Positions 1-10,930 of a stretch of 64,000 nt of DNA are shown here, piece by piece. A program made the translations under genes and the position numbers. Position 1 is the first letter of the stretch. The number at the start of each line of letters is the position of its first letter. The notes below the pieces were generated by a model that made no database searches, was not told the DNA's origin, and saw only the letters and a list, made by a program, of their open reading frames with translations. This stretch comes from Chloranthus sessilifolius (Eukaryota; Streptophyta; Magnoliopsida; Chloranthales; Chloranthaceae): NCBI GenBank assembly GCA_021018995.1, contig CM037593.1:35973810-36037809 (forward strand), written 5' to 3'.

Positions 1-100
1 TCAGATTTAGACTGTCTCTACAGTGGTCCTTGCTAAAATACTATTAATAATCTCAATAAGGTAGAAGAATCTAATTTAACCCATGCCATTTGGGGTGCTC

Positions 101-665
101 TTAGGGCTATACTCTGTCCACTCAAATGGTCACAGAGTATCCGATAGAGTCTGTCAATCCCATTAATTAAACTAGAAATATTAACCTAATCCAAATGAGT
201 GGACTGATCATTTTCCCAACCAACGGAGCAGATCAGGCCATGAATATGATTGCGGACACGATGTAATGCCAGTGATATAAGCTCCCCAGATCTACACACA
301 TATCTGGTTGACATCTATAGGTATTCCAACCCATAAAGTCCTAAGTGCTTTGCCAAGGCCAACGGCTCACTGTGCCCACACAAAAGACCAGCAACAGGTT
401 GAATAAGGATTTAGATTCAGCTAGTCATTGCTACAAAAGGCCTGCAATGACTCAGCCTCAAGCTGCAATTACTACAGAGAAATCAGATCTAACATCTGAT
501 ATCGGTCAAGTAAAACAGAGGGGAGTCAGTTCCTGTACAAACCTCCTCACAAGGCTCTAGAAGCTCATGTGCTGAGGAGAAAAATCCTTCTCAGACATGT
601 GGCTAGACACCACCTTAGGGTTATACTCTGTCCACTCAAATGGTCACAGGGTATCCGATAGGTCT
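101..665 (+). repeat. Dispersed direct repeat pair, ~50 bp
   Basis: Positions 101-155 and 615-665 carry nearly the same sequence (TTAGGGyTATACTCTGTCC, then CACTCAAATGGTCACAG and GTATCCGATAG), about 514 bp apart, with a few substitutions and a 2-bp difference. Neighbouring sequence does not match, so this is a dispersed duplicate, not a tandem array. Confidence 0.8.
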
Positions 666-1384
666 GTCCATACCACAGAAGTCTAAGAAAGAACATGCAA
701 ACTGCTGCTGCCACCATGGAGTCCTAGGGCTACGAGCTCTCTAGATCTAGCTACAGATCCAGCTTGCTATCCATAGGTCTATTAAACCAAGGGAAATCAG
801 ATGGTAAATAATAAATCTACTAGAAACTGAATGGGCTAGTCCCAAAGCATGGATCCTATATACATCTAAGGAAACTACAAGATCTATAGATTCAATTAGT
901 CATTAAAATAATAATCCATTGATAAAAACAAAACTTACAATGAACTGTCTGAAGGTTGCATCCTGTATACAACGGCTCATCCAAAAGATCCCAATGTATA
1001 CAAAGCCTATTACAAAACTAAAATAAAACTAAACCAAGCTGCTTACAAAGGATTAGCCAGCCAATGTTGGGCTAAGAGAGAAGAAAAATAAGAAAAAGAG
1101 ATGATCAAATCCTAACCCTAGCCTGCTAGAACTCTCAGCCGACAGAGGATGAAGGAAAGATAAAAATACTAAACTCTAAGTACAACTTATATAGTCTGTC
1201 CATAAGGCCTTGACTCTAAAGAGATTAACCCTAATTTTTTAAACAGATGTGGCACTGTTACAATCCTTGAATGCCTTGAGATGTGTGCCTCGAAATCCGC
1301 TCCTCGAGAAGTGTGCCCTAGCCTTGGGAAATTCTTAAAAGGTCATTGAGTTAGGGTTGAGAAGTAGAGAGCCCGAGCTTCGCG

Positions 1385-1960
1385 TGGCTGGCATCTGCAT
1401 TAATTCACTCGTGCAGTGGCAGAACCTTCACGGAGGAGCATTTGGCTTAGAAGAATTGTTCACTCGCATGGTAGATTCTCAGTTGATCACGCAGCTGCTT
1501 TGCGCTGCAATGCTGTCACGGAGGTGATTTGGAAAGCCTGGATTTCTCGTGCAGTAGAGCTTCAGAAGTTCTCTCTCGCTGGACACTCGCGCAGTAGATT
1601 CATGCGCTCGCGTAGTAACTAGTTAGACTTCAGAGTGTGCAAGAGTTGCGCGAGGAAAATTCTAGAATTCTAGGCGTCTCTCTCTTCCGGGGCTTTGTGA
1701 GAACTCTGCGAGGTGACAAATTATTCTTAATGCATATGGACTCGCTATGTTCTGCGCACGGCTGCTTTAAGGCTCGATCTCCGCGAGAGCTTCGCGAGCA
1801 CTAATTCTGAGGATTTTAAGAGACAAGATTTTCATGATTTCTTTACTGCTCTCCTCTTGACTGCGCGTCCTATCTGTGTGAGGACAGCTTCCACTGCCTC
1901 CTTAGCTCCGCGAGGGAGATCCTCAATTCTGCGAGGTGATTCTTTTGATCCTATGATGCA
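1385..1960. repeat. GC-rich block of short GCGAG/GCGCAG words
   Basis: Short imperfectly self-complementary words recur with variable spacing, for example CTCGTGCAG, CTCGCGCAG, TTGCGCGAGG, TCCGCGAGAG, TTCGCGAGC and TCCGCGAGGG. The flanks are AT-rich, so the block stands out. It resembles in style the palindromic clusters inside the LTRs elsewhere in this window, but the copies are too degenerate for a firm unit. Confidence 0.4.
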
Positions 1961-2563
1961 TTGCACTTGCTGCTGTTGTAGCTTCCTCCATTCTCAGCTA
2001 ACTTCTTTTATCTGCTAGACTTTTGGTCAATGATGACCAGCAAATGAGTCACCATGGTGAGCACTACCAGGGTGTTTCATTAGGCTTTGGCTCAGTTGTT
2101 ATCTTTGCATGTTTTCTTTCTGTTCTTTAGACCAATAAGCAGGGATTTTGTATTTAACTGCATAATTTATTACTAACTATAAAACAAACTTAATAGATGA
2201 TTATTAGTGAGCTTCAAGGTCCAGCAAATGCTAGGTTAAAAGGTGAAAAGTGATACTTTTCAGTGAATAACACTTACATGCCAAACAAAGCCCCAAGGGG
2301 GTCCCAACTCCAAAACCCCAAACGTTCAAAATATCTCTCACATATTTATAACTTGCCTATACCTAATTTCCTACTTAGACTAGGACTCTTCTTTTATAGC
2401 AAGTTTTTCTCTCACACTAAATAACCCAAAGAAAAAACCCACGTTCCAAAGCTCTCCCACTTTCCAATTTTGCTTTGACTCTTATTCCATCTCTTTTAGA
2501 TCCTATTTAATAGGATTCTATTTTTATCCAAATCCAAAATGATAAGAGTCCATATAAGACAAA

Positions 2564-3690
2564 TTGGGCCAAAAACGAGCCAAGACCCAACACCTACTAT
2601 TTTCTGACAATCTTCTTTCAGTTCACAAGTTAGATCGTGATAACAATTGTGCTCTTGTATTTGATTCTCATGGTTTTCATATTCAGGACAAAGCCACGAA
2701 CCGAGCAATTCTCACAGACCCATGTAATGCGGGATTGTATTCCATTCCTATCACACCGTCATCTAAAGCACTCCTCAGCACTCACTCATCCTCAACGCTA
2801 TGGCATCACAAGCTTGGCCATCCTTCATCCAAAGTTTTTAACATTCTGCTTCGAAAATATCATGTCCCTAGTTCTAGTCTTGTTAATAAAATTTGTGAAT
2901 CATGTAATGTGAGCAAGTGTCACAAAATACCATTTTCACTTTCAATGTCAAGTGCTTCTTTTCCATTAGAATTAATTCACATAGATGTTTGGGGTCCTTC
3001 ACCTATAACCTCCTTTCGTGGGTATCACTTTTATGTGTTGTTCATTGATGACTTCAATAGTTTCGCATGGCTTTATCCGATGAAAACCGAAACGAAGGTG
3101 TTTTATAAGTTTCTTGAATTTAAAAATGTGGTTGAAAAACAATTGTCTCATCCCATTAAAACCCTCCGAACAGATAATGGCAGTGAATTTGTCAACAAGA
3201 ATTTGAGTCTCTTTCTCACCCAGAATGGCATTATTCATCAAAAAATATGTCCTCACACCCCCGAACAAAGCAGTGTTGCGGAACGCAAACACCGTCACCT
3301 CATTGAAACTACTTTAACCTTATTACACCATGCATCAATGCCCCATTCATATTGGCTCGACACCCTCTACACTTCCACTTACCTCATCAACTGCATGCCT
3401 ATTTCCACCCTCAATTTTAAAACCCCATTGAGATACTCTTCTCTAACCCACCAGATTTGAATAGCCTCAGGTCCTTCGGTTGTTTGTGTTTTCTATGGTT
3501 ACGACCCTATGCGGCTCACAAGTTAGAACCTCGCTCATGTAAATGCATCTTTATTGGGTATTGTTCTGATGCTAAGGGCTATCGCTACATGGATGTTGAT
3601 AGTGGTCGTGTATTCATCTCACGACATGTCAATTTTTTTGAAGAAGAATTATCGTTCTCCTCCATGGCACACAATCCATCACCCTCATAA
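2564..3690 (+). pseudogene. Copia integrase region (frameshifted)
   Basis: Frame 2 (2564-3460) carries the H-H-C-C zinc finger (HHKLGHPS... CESCNVSKC) and the integrase core: first Asp in HIDVWGPS, second in LRTDNGSEF, Glu in PEQSSVAERKHRH. These are the DDE residues that insert cDNA into the host genome. Near 3430-3457 the frame moves to frame 1 (3457-3690), which continues with the conserved C-terminal stretch (FGCLCF, HKLEPRSCKCIFIGY, GYRYMD) and stops at 3688. The annotated start at 2564 is a TTG, and real similarity starts near 2585; upstream gag/protease is missing. Confidence 0.9.
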
Positions 3691-3819
3691 AACCAACCCC
3701 TTGCTAAAACACCATCAACAATATCCTCACCTTTACTTTCCAAATCTTGACAACTAATTCCCACCACTCATCACACTGCCCATTCAAACCAAATTTCTCC
3801 CAACTCTCCACCTATCCCA

Positions 3820-4461
3820 ATGAGTTATACCCCCATAAACTATACCATCTCCACTCCCCCAATTAACCACACTACCATACCTCACCCAGTTCACCACACC
3901 AATCCACCTCCACTCCAATCCACACCAATGCCCATCCTAGAAATCAATCCTCCATCTCCACCACTTTGTCCCACTTCCACAGTAGACCCTGCTCCACATA
4001 TTACCCCTACTCCAACTATCTCACTGTCCAACACACCCTTTGACCAATGTTCCCAACCCCCACCTACTCATCGAATGGTTACTAGACTCAAAAATGGTAT
4101 CTCCAAACCAAACAAAAAATATGCCCTATCTGCAATCCCTGAAATCACCAAGCCACAAAACTTTACAGAGGCCTCAAAACAAGCGCATTGGCGATGTGCA
4201 ATGTCCGATGAATACAACGCTCTAATTACTCAAGGTACATGGATATTGGTCCCTAAACCTCACAATTGCACCATTATCGGGTGCAAATGGGTATATAGAA
4301 TCAAGACACATGCCAATGGATCTGTCTCCCACTTCAAAGCACGATTGGTTGCGAAAGGGTTTCATCAAGACGAGGGGATTGACTGCCAAGATACGTTCAG
4401 CCCTGTGGCCAAACAACCAACAATCCGAGTGATCCTTTGTCTTGCTCTTCACTACAACTAG
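3820..4461 (+). pseudogene. Copia pol: Pro/Thr-rich linker and RT N-terminus
   Basis: Same frame as the downstream RT. Residues ~1-80 are a proline/threonine/serine-rich linker of the kind found between copia integrase and RT. From ~85 on the RT N-terminus is recognisable: HRMVTRLKNGI, then the W.AM..E..AL..NGTW-type block, GCKWVYRIK, KARLVAKGF, and a conserved TFSPVAK. It ends in a TAG at 4459 where copia RTs usually have Trp, so the stop looks like a point mutation of TGG. A further stop near 3752 separates it from the integrase part. Confidence 0.88.
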
Positions 4462-4473
4462 CCAATCAAACAG

Positions 4474-5689
4474 TTGGACGTTTCAAATGCCTTCCTTCAT
4501 GGTTTTCTTGAGGAAGAAGTTTTCATGCAGCAGCCACAAGGTTTCGTCATTATGAATTTTCCAGATCATGTCTGCAATCTCAGAAAAGCACTTTATGGGC
4601 TCAAACAAGCTCCGCGTGCCTGGTTTAATATGTTTTCTAAATTCTTGCGTGCGATTGGATTCTACATGAGCATGGCTGATTCATCACTCTTCATCCAGCA
4701 CAATCATGGGCACATCACCATCATTCTTGTCTATGTCGATGACATCCTAGTCACTGGAAGCAGTCAAGATCATATCTCAAAGGTCATTTATCACATGGGC
4801 CAACAATTCTCTATGAAAGACTTAGGGAATTTGAACTTTTTCCTCGCCATTGAAATAGTGCGCACACCTTTGACCCTTACCCTCTATCAATCTAAATATG
4901 CCCTTACCATTCTAGAACGAGCTGGCATACTTGACTGCAAATCATATTCCTCCCCTTCCACATCTAAACAATTTGATCCACCTGGCGCATTGGCCTCATA
5001 TCACAATCCTACCCTATATCGCAGCATTGTAGGGGCACTACAATATCTCACCATCACCAAACCCGATCTCGCCTTCGCTGTTAATTGTCTGTGCCAACAT
5101 ATGCACAACCCAAAAATCACCCATTACAATGTTGTCAAACGCATCCTTCGTTACCTCAAAGGTACTCTTCATGGCCTTCATTTCCAAACAGGATCACTCA
5201 CTCTAACCACCTACTCGGATGCTGATTGGGCGGGTGACAAGACCGATCGTCGCTCCACAACAGGCTATTGCATTTTTCTTGGTCCTAATCCCATCTCATG
5301 GTGTGCTAAGAAGCAACGAGCCGTTGCTCGTTCATCTACTGAAGCTGAATATCGGTTGTTAACATATACAGCAGCTGACATCACTTGGGTCCAAATGCTC
5401 CTCAAAGATTTGATGTTGCGCCAACCTCAACTTCCTACCCTAAGGTGTGATAATATTAGTGTCATCTCACTCGCCTCCAACCCAGTTTTTCATGCCCGCA
5501 CGAAGCATATTGAGGTTGACTACCATTTTATTCGCGAAAAGGCAATCAATAAAGAGATTCAGGTTCGCCACATCTCCACAATTGATTAGATTGCCGATAT
5601 ATTCACCAAGTTCCTTTCGAGCTCGCGATACAAATATCTTCAGAACAAGCTGACGATGGATGATGTCCCCATCAATTTGAGAGGGCGTA
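4474..5689 (+). pseudogene. Copia RT catalytic core and RNase H
   Basis: Continues the preceding frame. RT motifs: LDVSNAFLHG (first catalytic Asp), LRKALYGLKQAPRAW, and the active-site box VYVDDILVTG at about 4729-4758. RNase H follows with YSDADWAGD and SSTEAEYR. An in-frame TAG at 5587-5589 interrupts the C-terminal end just before IADIFTK, which normally continues to the end of pol near the LTR. This is the best preserved coding stretch in the window (371 codons without a stop), so the element is old but not ancient. Confidence 0.92.
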
Positions 5690-6055
5690 TGAGTTATAAC
5701 AGCCACACACCAGATACTAGCCATGATAAAGATCATGGCTAAGGTTTATCCAATAACTAAATGGGATTCTATCATGGCTGAGGTTTATCCAATCTCATGT
5801 AAATCAAACAGGTAAACCAAATGGGATTCTCTCCTACTTTCTAGCAGATTGTTATTTGGTTACAAACAACCATCAATTATCCAAGAGTCGAAGGACCCTA
5901 TATATTGTAACAATATCAAAGTTATTATGTTAAGTAAAAAGATCATACAATTCTCTATTTCTACATAATAGAGTGAAGGACTCTATATATTGTAACAATA
6001 TCAAAATTATTATGTTAAGTAAAAAGATCATACAATTCTCTATTTCTACATAGTA
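5690..6055 (+). repeat. Putative copia 3' LTR
   Basis: Begins TGAGTTATAAC directly after the purine tract GAGAGGGCGTA that follows the pol C-terminus, the normal place for a copia 3' LTR. It contains a perfect 9-bp-arm hairpin (AGCCATGAT at 5719, ATCATGGCT at 5732, 4-nt loop) and ends with an 86-bp tandem duplication. The 3' boundary is uncertain because no 5' LTR is available for comparison. Confidence 0.6.
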
Positions 6056-6060
6056 GAGTC
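5885..6060 (+). repeat. 86-bp tandem duplication in the copia LTR
   Basis: Copy 1 is 5885-5970 and copy 2 is 5971-6055, followed by the first 5 bases of another unit (GAGTC). The copies share CTATATATTGTAACAATATC and AAAAAGATCATACAATTC with only a handful of differences, so the duplication is relatively recent. CTATATA in the unit could act as a TATA box. Confidence 0.9.
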
Positions 6061-6464
6061 ATTCCCCTCCCTTGGTCAAGATATCTAATTCTTTTGGGAT
6101 TATAGGGGATCTTATGATTTATTTATTTTTCGAATTTTCTTTTTTCAAGAAGAAAAAGAAAAGAAGATACATAAGAAATAAAGAAGAATTCAAGGCTTGT
6201 TGCTTTCTAGTCAATCTAAAAATGCTGTTTATGCTCATAATGGTGGCATTGGTTAAGGTGTTCTTTTATCCCCTCTGTCAAGGCCCATATGTCCTATGAC
6301 ATAGAAGGCTGTGGTACCTATATATGTTGCTGTCCAAGACACTTACCTATGCACATATTATTATAAGTTGCCCTACCCTATATACTAATTATTTGCACAC
6401 AGTGAAATATAAATCTAACCCCCGGTGAAAAGGTAATTTTGCCGTTGGTTCTTTTGAATCAAAT

Positions 6465-6662
6465 GATGTTCATTTTTCTTCCCAATCTTTCCCACAAGGA
6501 TTATGATATGATAGGATAGCATCAAACGGTCAGTTTATCATTTTGCCTGACAAACATCTCAAAAAGTGACCACAAAATCATGCTTGCCTGAGATATATAT
6601 GTGTGCTGTAAAAAATTTGATCATCTGATGTTACGCCAATGATCTCAATGTCTTTCATTCCA
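6465..6662. mobile_element. Foldback MITE, ATCCCAATCTT family (copy 1)
   Basis: The left arm (TTCTTCCCAATCTTTC ... AGCATCAAACGGTCAG) and right arm (GATCATCTGATGTTACGCC ... ATGATCTCAATGTC) are imperfect reverse complements around a short centre with CATCTCAAAAAGTGACC. Three related copies lie near 25606, 29595 and 37205. No coding sequence. The most diverged of the four. Confidence 0.65.
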
Positions 6663-6750
6663 AAACCCTTTGTATAGAAATTGAAACTATAAAGACAATC
6701 TTCGTTTGATTAAAAGCAATCAATGTTTTTTGGCTAAGGGTAAGATTATA

Positions 6751-6935
6751 CCAAGGTGTCAAACTCGGTTTCGGTATCGTCCGATACGCATAGACCTTTT
6801 TTTTTAAATATAAAAAATAGAAGAATCAGCAGATCTCGATACCGTATCAGCCGATACCTGACAAGCCGATCCTCGATAATGATACCCGAGTTGGATACAG
6901 ATACGCATCGGTTTGCCGGATTAAAAACCACTATG
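6751..6935. mobile_element. TATCGG-rich foldback element (copy 1)
   Basis: Short palindromic words (GTATCGTCCGATACG, CGTATCAGCCGATAC, CAGATACGCATCGG) are arranged around an A/T-rich centre, flanked by CTCGGTTTCGGTATC on the left and GATACCCGAGTTGG on the right. The same style of element recurs near 39640 and 60214. Open frames across it are low-complexity artefacts. Confidence 0.55.
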
Positions 6936-7328
6936 TATCCGTATCAACCAATTTTTTATACCATGTATTATACAATTGTATTGGTTGCTAATAATGGTAC
7001 CCTTTAAAATTATCTCATTGGGAAATGGCCAAAAAAAAAATGCTTAAGATAACAAAAAATAAATAAATAAAAATACAAGGAGCTTTTGAGGCGTGTTATG
7101 ATGTCGCTTTCTAGGCAATATAATGACGCCAAATGTAGCTTAGATGTTCGTTGATCTACCAACTTATGGCCCATATATGGATTCCAAATCTGTGAACAGA
7201 TTTTATAAGTTATCACTTGGACACTCCAAATTATTGGAATCAAATCCATCTTAGCAACTCCAATGATCTTGGCCCAAAAGCTAACTAACAGAAAATTGGA
7301 AAATAAAATAATAATAAGGGAGTCAATT

Positions 7329-7674
7329 AGGCCTTCTAATCGAGGACGGTCACCGTCCTCCAAGATACATATAGAGCTCCACGTGGCATCTAAAATATTG
7401 TTTAGGTGCGACATGGAGCACAAGTGGACGGTATAGATCAATATTAAAAAAAAAAAAAATTGAAAAAAACTTTTTAAACCCACAAGTTAAAGTTTGACGA
7501 ATTTCATTGGTCCATATTTCACAGTTCAAAAAACACACGGTGGAGATGAGTTTAAAAAAAAAAAAAAATTCAAAGATAATCTAAGCAATGCACCCGAGCT
7601 CTACGTAGTATCAAAACAATATGTTGGCTGCCACGTGGAGCTCCACGTGAAAGCTTGGAGGACGGAGGCCTTTT
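7329..7674. mobile_element. Foldback MITE with AGGCCT ends
   Basis: The ends read AGGCCTTC ... GGAGGCCT, with long imperfect inverted arms: GGACGGTCACCGTCCTCCAAG, GAGCTCCACGTGGCA and ATATTGTTT on the left pair with ACAATATGTTGGC, CCACGTGGAGCTCCACGTG and CTTGGAGGACGG on the right. Both arms also carry an oligo-A run. A clear target duplication was not found. Confidence 0.75.
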
Positions 7675-7911
7675 CCTAATAATAATAAATAAATAAATAA
7701 GCACAAAGAGGGCTGTTTGAGAAGCTACTTTTCTCCTACGTGCACTAGATTTCTAGTCTCACACCAATTTTAGCTATTCGCACACTAACTAATGAAATAA
7801 TAGTAGTACTACAAGGTGCATATGCATTCAAGTGCAGCCCTGAACGTTGAACTCAAGCCACTCGGGTATCACATGCACGTACATTAAGTTAATCAGTGAC
7901 TGTCGATAAAA

Positions 7912-7916
<5 letters not shown>

Positions 7917-7961
<45 letters not shown>
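7917..7961. repeat. (TA)n microsatellite
   Basis: About 22 uninterrupted TA dinucleotides. Confidence 0.98.
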
Positions 7962-7964
<3 letters not shown>

Positions 7965-8260
7965 AATAGTCAAAGGTGAACATTTTTAATGGATAAGTTT
8001 TTTGAGTTAGAAAATCCTTAGCTGTCACTCACAAAATGAAGTGGAAAACGATCCCAAAATTATTACCTTTTTTTCCCCTAAAACCTGAGAGGGAGTGTGA
8101 ACAAATGTTGTGGTGCAATATATGTAATCACATGCATGGTTAGAAAGCATAGTGACAAATTTTGTTTTCTGCAATATTTCGGTAAGGGGTCATTTCGGAT
8201 AAATTGCAAAAAAAAATTTAAAAAGTTTTGAAAATATTTCGGGGAGTACAAAAAATATTG

Positions 8261-8340
8261 AAATGCGATCAAGAGAGTTGCACCCTATTTTGATAGGTGA
8301 AAATGCGGTCAGGAGAGTCGCACCCTATTTTAATAGGTCT
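8261..8340 (+). repeat. Two-copy 40-bp tandem repeat
   Basis: Units 8261-8300 and 8301-8340 share CACCCTATTTT and ATAGGT and differ at only about 5-6 sites. The block ends about 130 bp before the left end of a solo LTR. Confidence 0.92.
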
Positions 8341-8757
8341 AGTATGAATCTCAAATTTTTGTCTAAATGTATTTCCAAAATTTAATTGCGAGTTATAGAA
8401 GAATTCAAAAACTTGATTTATTTATTTTTTCAATCTTTATTATTAAATTGATATCACTAGTTTACTTCTTTGTGATAGCCCGAATTTTCTTACCCCAAAA
8501 TCCATGTCGTCAAATCATAGACACAAATTACAAAGTTATTTTGATATCAGAATGCTTACTTGCCTTTGTGACAACTCAATATTCCCTAATTAGATCATTG
8601 GTAGGATCGAGCCATTAAGTATTGAGTAAGCTCACATAAGAGTGGAAGCAAAGGGGATAAAGGCAAAATAAAAAAGCTGTAATGACCATCGGTGACGACC
8701 GACCTTCACCTAAACAGTGAAATAAACTATACAATTGTATTCAACTTCACATTATAG

Positions 8758-8994
8758 GGGATAATTAGAGAAACATGTCTCAAAAACAAACTTTTTATAA
8801 AAAAAGACCCGACTTCAAACGTTTTAGATAAAACGGTGTTTTCACGATTTTCGGAACGTTTTAGATAAAATGGTGCTTTCACGATTTTCTAAAGTTCCAA
8901 AATCCGTGAAAGCACCGTTTTTCTAAAACATTTGAAGTCGGGTCTTTTCTGCTAAAAAAGTTTGTTTTTGAGGCATTGTTTTCTAAAGGACCCT
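8758..8994. mobile_element. Foldback MITE family A, copy 1 (nested in solo LTR)
   Basis: Imperfect inverted arms: GGGATAATTAGAGAAACATG / TCTCAAAAACAAAC on the left, GTTTGTTTTTGAGGCATTG / TTCTAAAGGACCC on the right. The interior has CACGATTTTC and AAATCCGTGAAAGCACCG, which pair with each other. Two further copies lie at 45182 and 46730, which defines a family. It interrupts LTR sequence, so it is younger than the LTR. Confidence 0.85.
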
Positions 8995-9445
8995 TTAACA
9001 AAAACTCAAATGTTTCACTTCTCGAACTAAGGCAGCTAAAAAAGAACTCTTCTGGTTGCGCTTCCTCGTCCTTGGGATTATAATCCGAATCCTCCTCTTG
9101 CTCAGGATCCCTTTCCAGATCTACTCCTACAATTACGACGTATAGTCGAGGAATGACTTATAGTCCAAGCTCAATAGGGAGGAAAACAATGCTAAATTAC
9201 CTTTTATCATACTTCTTCATGATCTTGATGCATATGTAAAGCACTTCAAATTCATATCTTATAAAGATGCAATGAATTTCAAAATCAAGAGTTTAACTAT
9301 AGCACCAAAACATATCATATCGTGAATGTAGAATAATATGCTTAAACAATGCAAACGGGGTCAAGCAATCGTAAACAGAACTTAGAATAAATCAAGGGAG
9401 CAAGTCATGAATACGCATACAAGAAATCAAAGCAGTGTCAAAATG

Positions 9446-9643
9446 TCAAGCCTCTGAGCTATGCTAACAGGGTCACTTAAACCGAGAAGTCAAGCCCATG
9501 AGCTACGTTAAAAGGGTCACTTGAACTGAGAAATCAAACCTCTGAACTACGTTAACAGGGTCACTTGAGCTACATTAACAGGGTCACTTGAATCGAGACA
9601 TCAAGCCCCTGAACTAAGTTAACAAGGCCACTTGAACTGAGAC
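9446..9643 (-). repeat. ~44-bp tandem array in solo LTR
   Basis: Four to five units with a core that reads, on the - strand, TTCAAGTGACCCTGTTAAC followed by GCTCAGGGGCTTGA. The array is the diverged counterpart of the exact 44-bp array at 31505-31680. One unit has suffered a partial internal duplication, so the period is irregular. Confidence 0.9.
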
Positions 9644-9889
9644 TTAACAGACATACAAAATTGGAACGTATATACGCAGCATGAACAAATACACAGATCA
9701 AAACTACAATTAGGAACTTTTTGAATCGGACACAATAATTATCTCAAGATTTCAAAGTACAAGGCCATGCAATTCATGTGCGGAAATCAAATTATAACAT
9801 TAAAAATATTTCAAAATTTCATGAATAACATAAAACATGGTCCTATTTGGTGTTAAAGGGCCAAAACCTAACTCACAGTAAGTAGGTAC

Positions 9890-10042
9890 CTCGCAGCCGC
9901 GAGCTATAGGGTCGCCGCGGCGAGGTGTATAGGTGTCATGTGACATATTAAGTCTCGTCGCGGCAAGATTTCACAGAGCCAAATTGGCCGGTATTTCAAT
10001 GTGGCACTCGCCGCGGCGAGACTCAGAGCCACCGCGGCAAGC
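9890..10042. repeat. Palindromic word cluster, CTCGCCGCGGCGAG type
   Basis: Five variants of one self-complementary word: CTCGCAGCCGCGAG, GTCGCCGCGGCGAG, CTCGTCGCGGCAAG, CTCGCCGCGGCGAG and GCCACCGCGGCAAG, spaced 20-45 bp apart in otherwise AT-rich LTR sequence. It occupies the place where the related LTR at 29744 has AGCTCGAGCT words. Confidence 0.88.
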
Positions 10043-10604
10043 CTGATGTGCTCGCATGTCCTTTTGTTTTGTCTTTTAGTTTTGTAAACTAAATTCCTCT
10101 TGTATAATCCACATCCTACATATGTAATTGACCTAATTTTTGTATTATCGAGTTAAATCTAACACTCGATCTTAGTTTTGATCATGTATGCAAACGTCTC
10201 GAGGCATCGAATTTCAAGAATTCACCTATTAAGCCTTTCACACGTTCGACTCTCGAATTTCATCGCATGAGATTCCAGAATTGCCTAAATAGAAACTAGA
10301 TTTAGGAGATTGAGACTTACGAAGTAGAGTTAACACGTTTACCCTTGCGGATTCCTTGCATGCGAAGTCTCCAATATTCGGTGTAGAGATTTCTTGTTGT
10401 TTACGTGCTCAACCGTCCGATTTCTCGATCGAAGGAGTTCGAGGTTCGGGAGATCGTGATCTCACGGGATGAATTTTCTAGGAAGAAGGGTGAGTTCAAA
10501 AATTGGAGGACAGTGATCTCACGGTTTGGAATTTCTCCTAGAGAAGGGGTATTCTCACGGCTTTGATGTTCTCAAATTTTGTATGGCACCATGGGTGGGA
10601 AGCA

Positions 10605-10612
10605 CTTATATA
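10605..10612 (-). promoter_or_regulatory. Putative LTR TATA box
   Basis: On the - strand, GGGTATATAAGTGCTTCCCA. The same context is kept in the LTR copies at 30061 and 36138, the expected behaviour of a U3 promoter element in a retrotransposon LTR. Confidence 0.6.
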
Positions 10613-10930
10613 CCCATGGGTTATGATTCGGTGCACAGTTGGTACGTCAACTTCGGTGTACTGGCCTATAAAACACATACCAAAACTAAGGGTTCAATGT
10701 TCATAATGGGTCTTGATCCCTTGACCATGTGTTTAATAGTTCAAACCCTTTTCCGGAAGTGTTCTCAAGGGGTTCGTCTCCCTATGCACCAAGTTAGATA
10801 TATAACCTCTTTAACCAAGAATGAATATTTCTTCAATAGTTTATTTTGAACACACAAGGCATGCAGTGTGTGCATTGATAACCGCATACTCCATTGTACA
10901 GGTTAAGGTTGAAAATTTTCGGGCTATTGT

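Larger units (their letters stand above)
1..2560. other. Unassigned repeat-like noncoding DNA
   Basis: No open frame here resembles a known protein; the short ORFs at 345-560 and 1416-1622 have no recognisable motif. A ~50-bp segment occurs twice (see the repeat entry). From about 1385 to 1960 the composition changes to GC-rich words built on GCGAG and GCGCAG. The stretch abuts the broken 5' end of a copia pol remnant, but I found no match to that element's 3' LTR, so it is probably not its 5' LTR. It may be the LTR or leader of another old element. Confidence 0.5.
2585..6055 (+). mobile_element. 5'-truncated Ty1/copia retrotransposon remnant
   Basis: Domains run in copia order: GAG-pre-integrase, integrase, reverse transcriptase, RNase H. 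Gag and protease are absent: homology begins abruptly at the stretch before the integrase zinc finger (NLLSVHKLDRDNNC). A polypurine-like tract GAGAGGGCGTA ends at 5689 and a putative 3' LTR follows. The reading frame is broken by one frameshift near 3430-3457 and by in-frame stops at 3688, about 3752, 4459 and 5587, so it is dead. No 5' LTR or target duplication was found. Confidence 0.9.
8471..10930 (-). mobile_element. Solo LTR of a Tekay/Del-like gypsy element (minus orientation)
   Basis: Read on the - strand it is collinear with the 5' LTR of the element at 29744: similar start (AAAATTTTC block near 10920), TATA box, palindromic cluster, GTTAAC-containing tandem repeats, the conserved TCGACTATACG block (9130-9155), a GTGACGG...CGGTCGTC-like block, and the end CGGGCTATCACA (8471-8482 on +). 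No internal region or second LTR is attached, so it is a solo LTR from LTR-LTR recombination. The right end is uncertain by several bases and I could not find a matching target duplication, so this copy is older or its edge has mutated. A foldback MITE sits inside. Confidence 0.82.

Noticed and set aside
7010..7538. 157-aa ORF on the - strand
   Set aside because: It runs across the arms and poly(A) runs of a foldback MITE, with Phe-rich low complexity.
8471..10930. Target duplication for the minus-strand solo LTR
   Set aside because: TTCTT precedes 8471 but no TTCTT follows the right end near 10930; the right terminus is ambiguous, so no claim is made.
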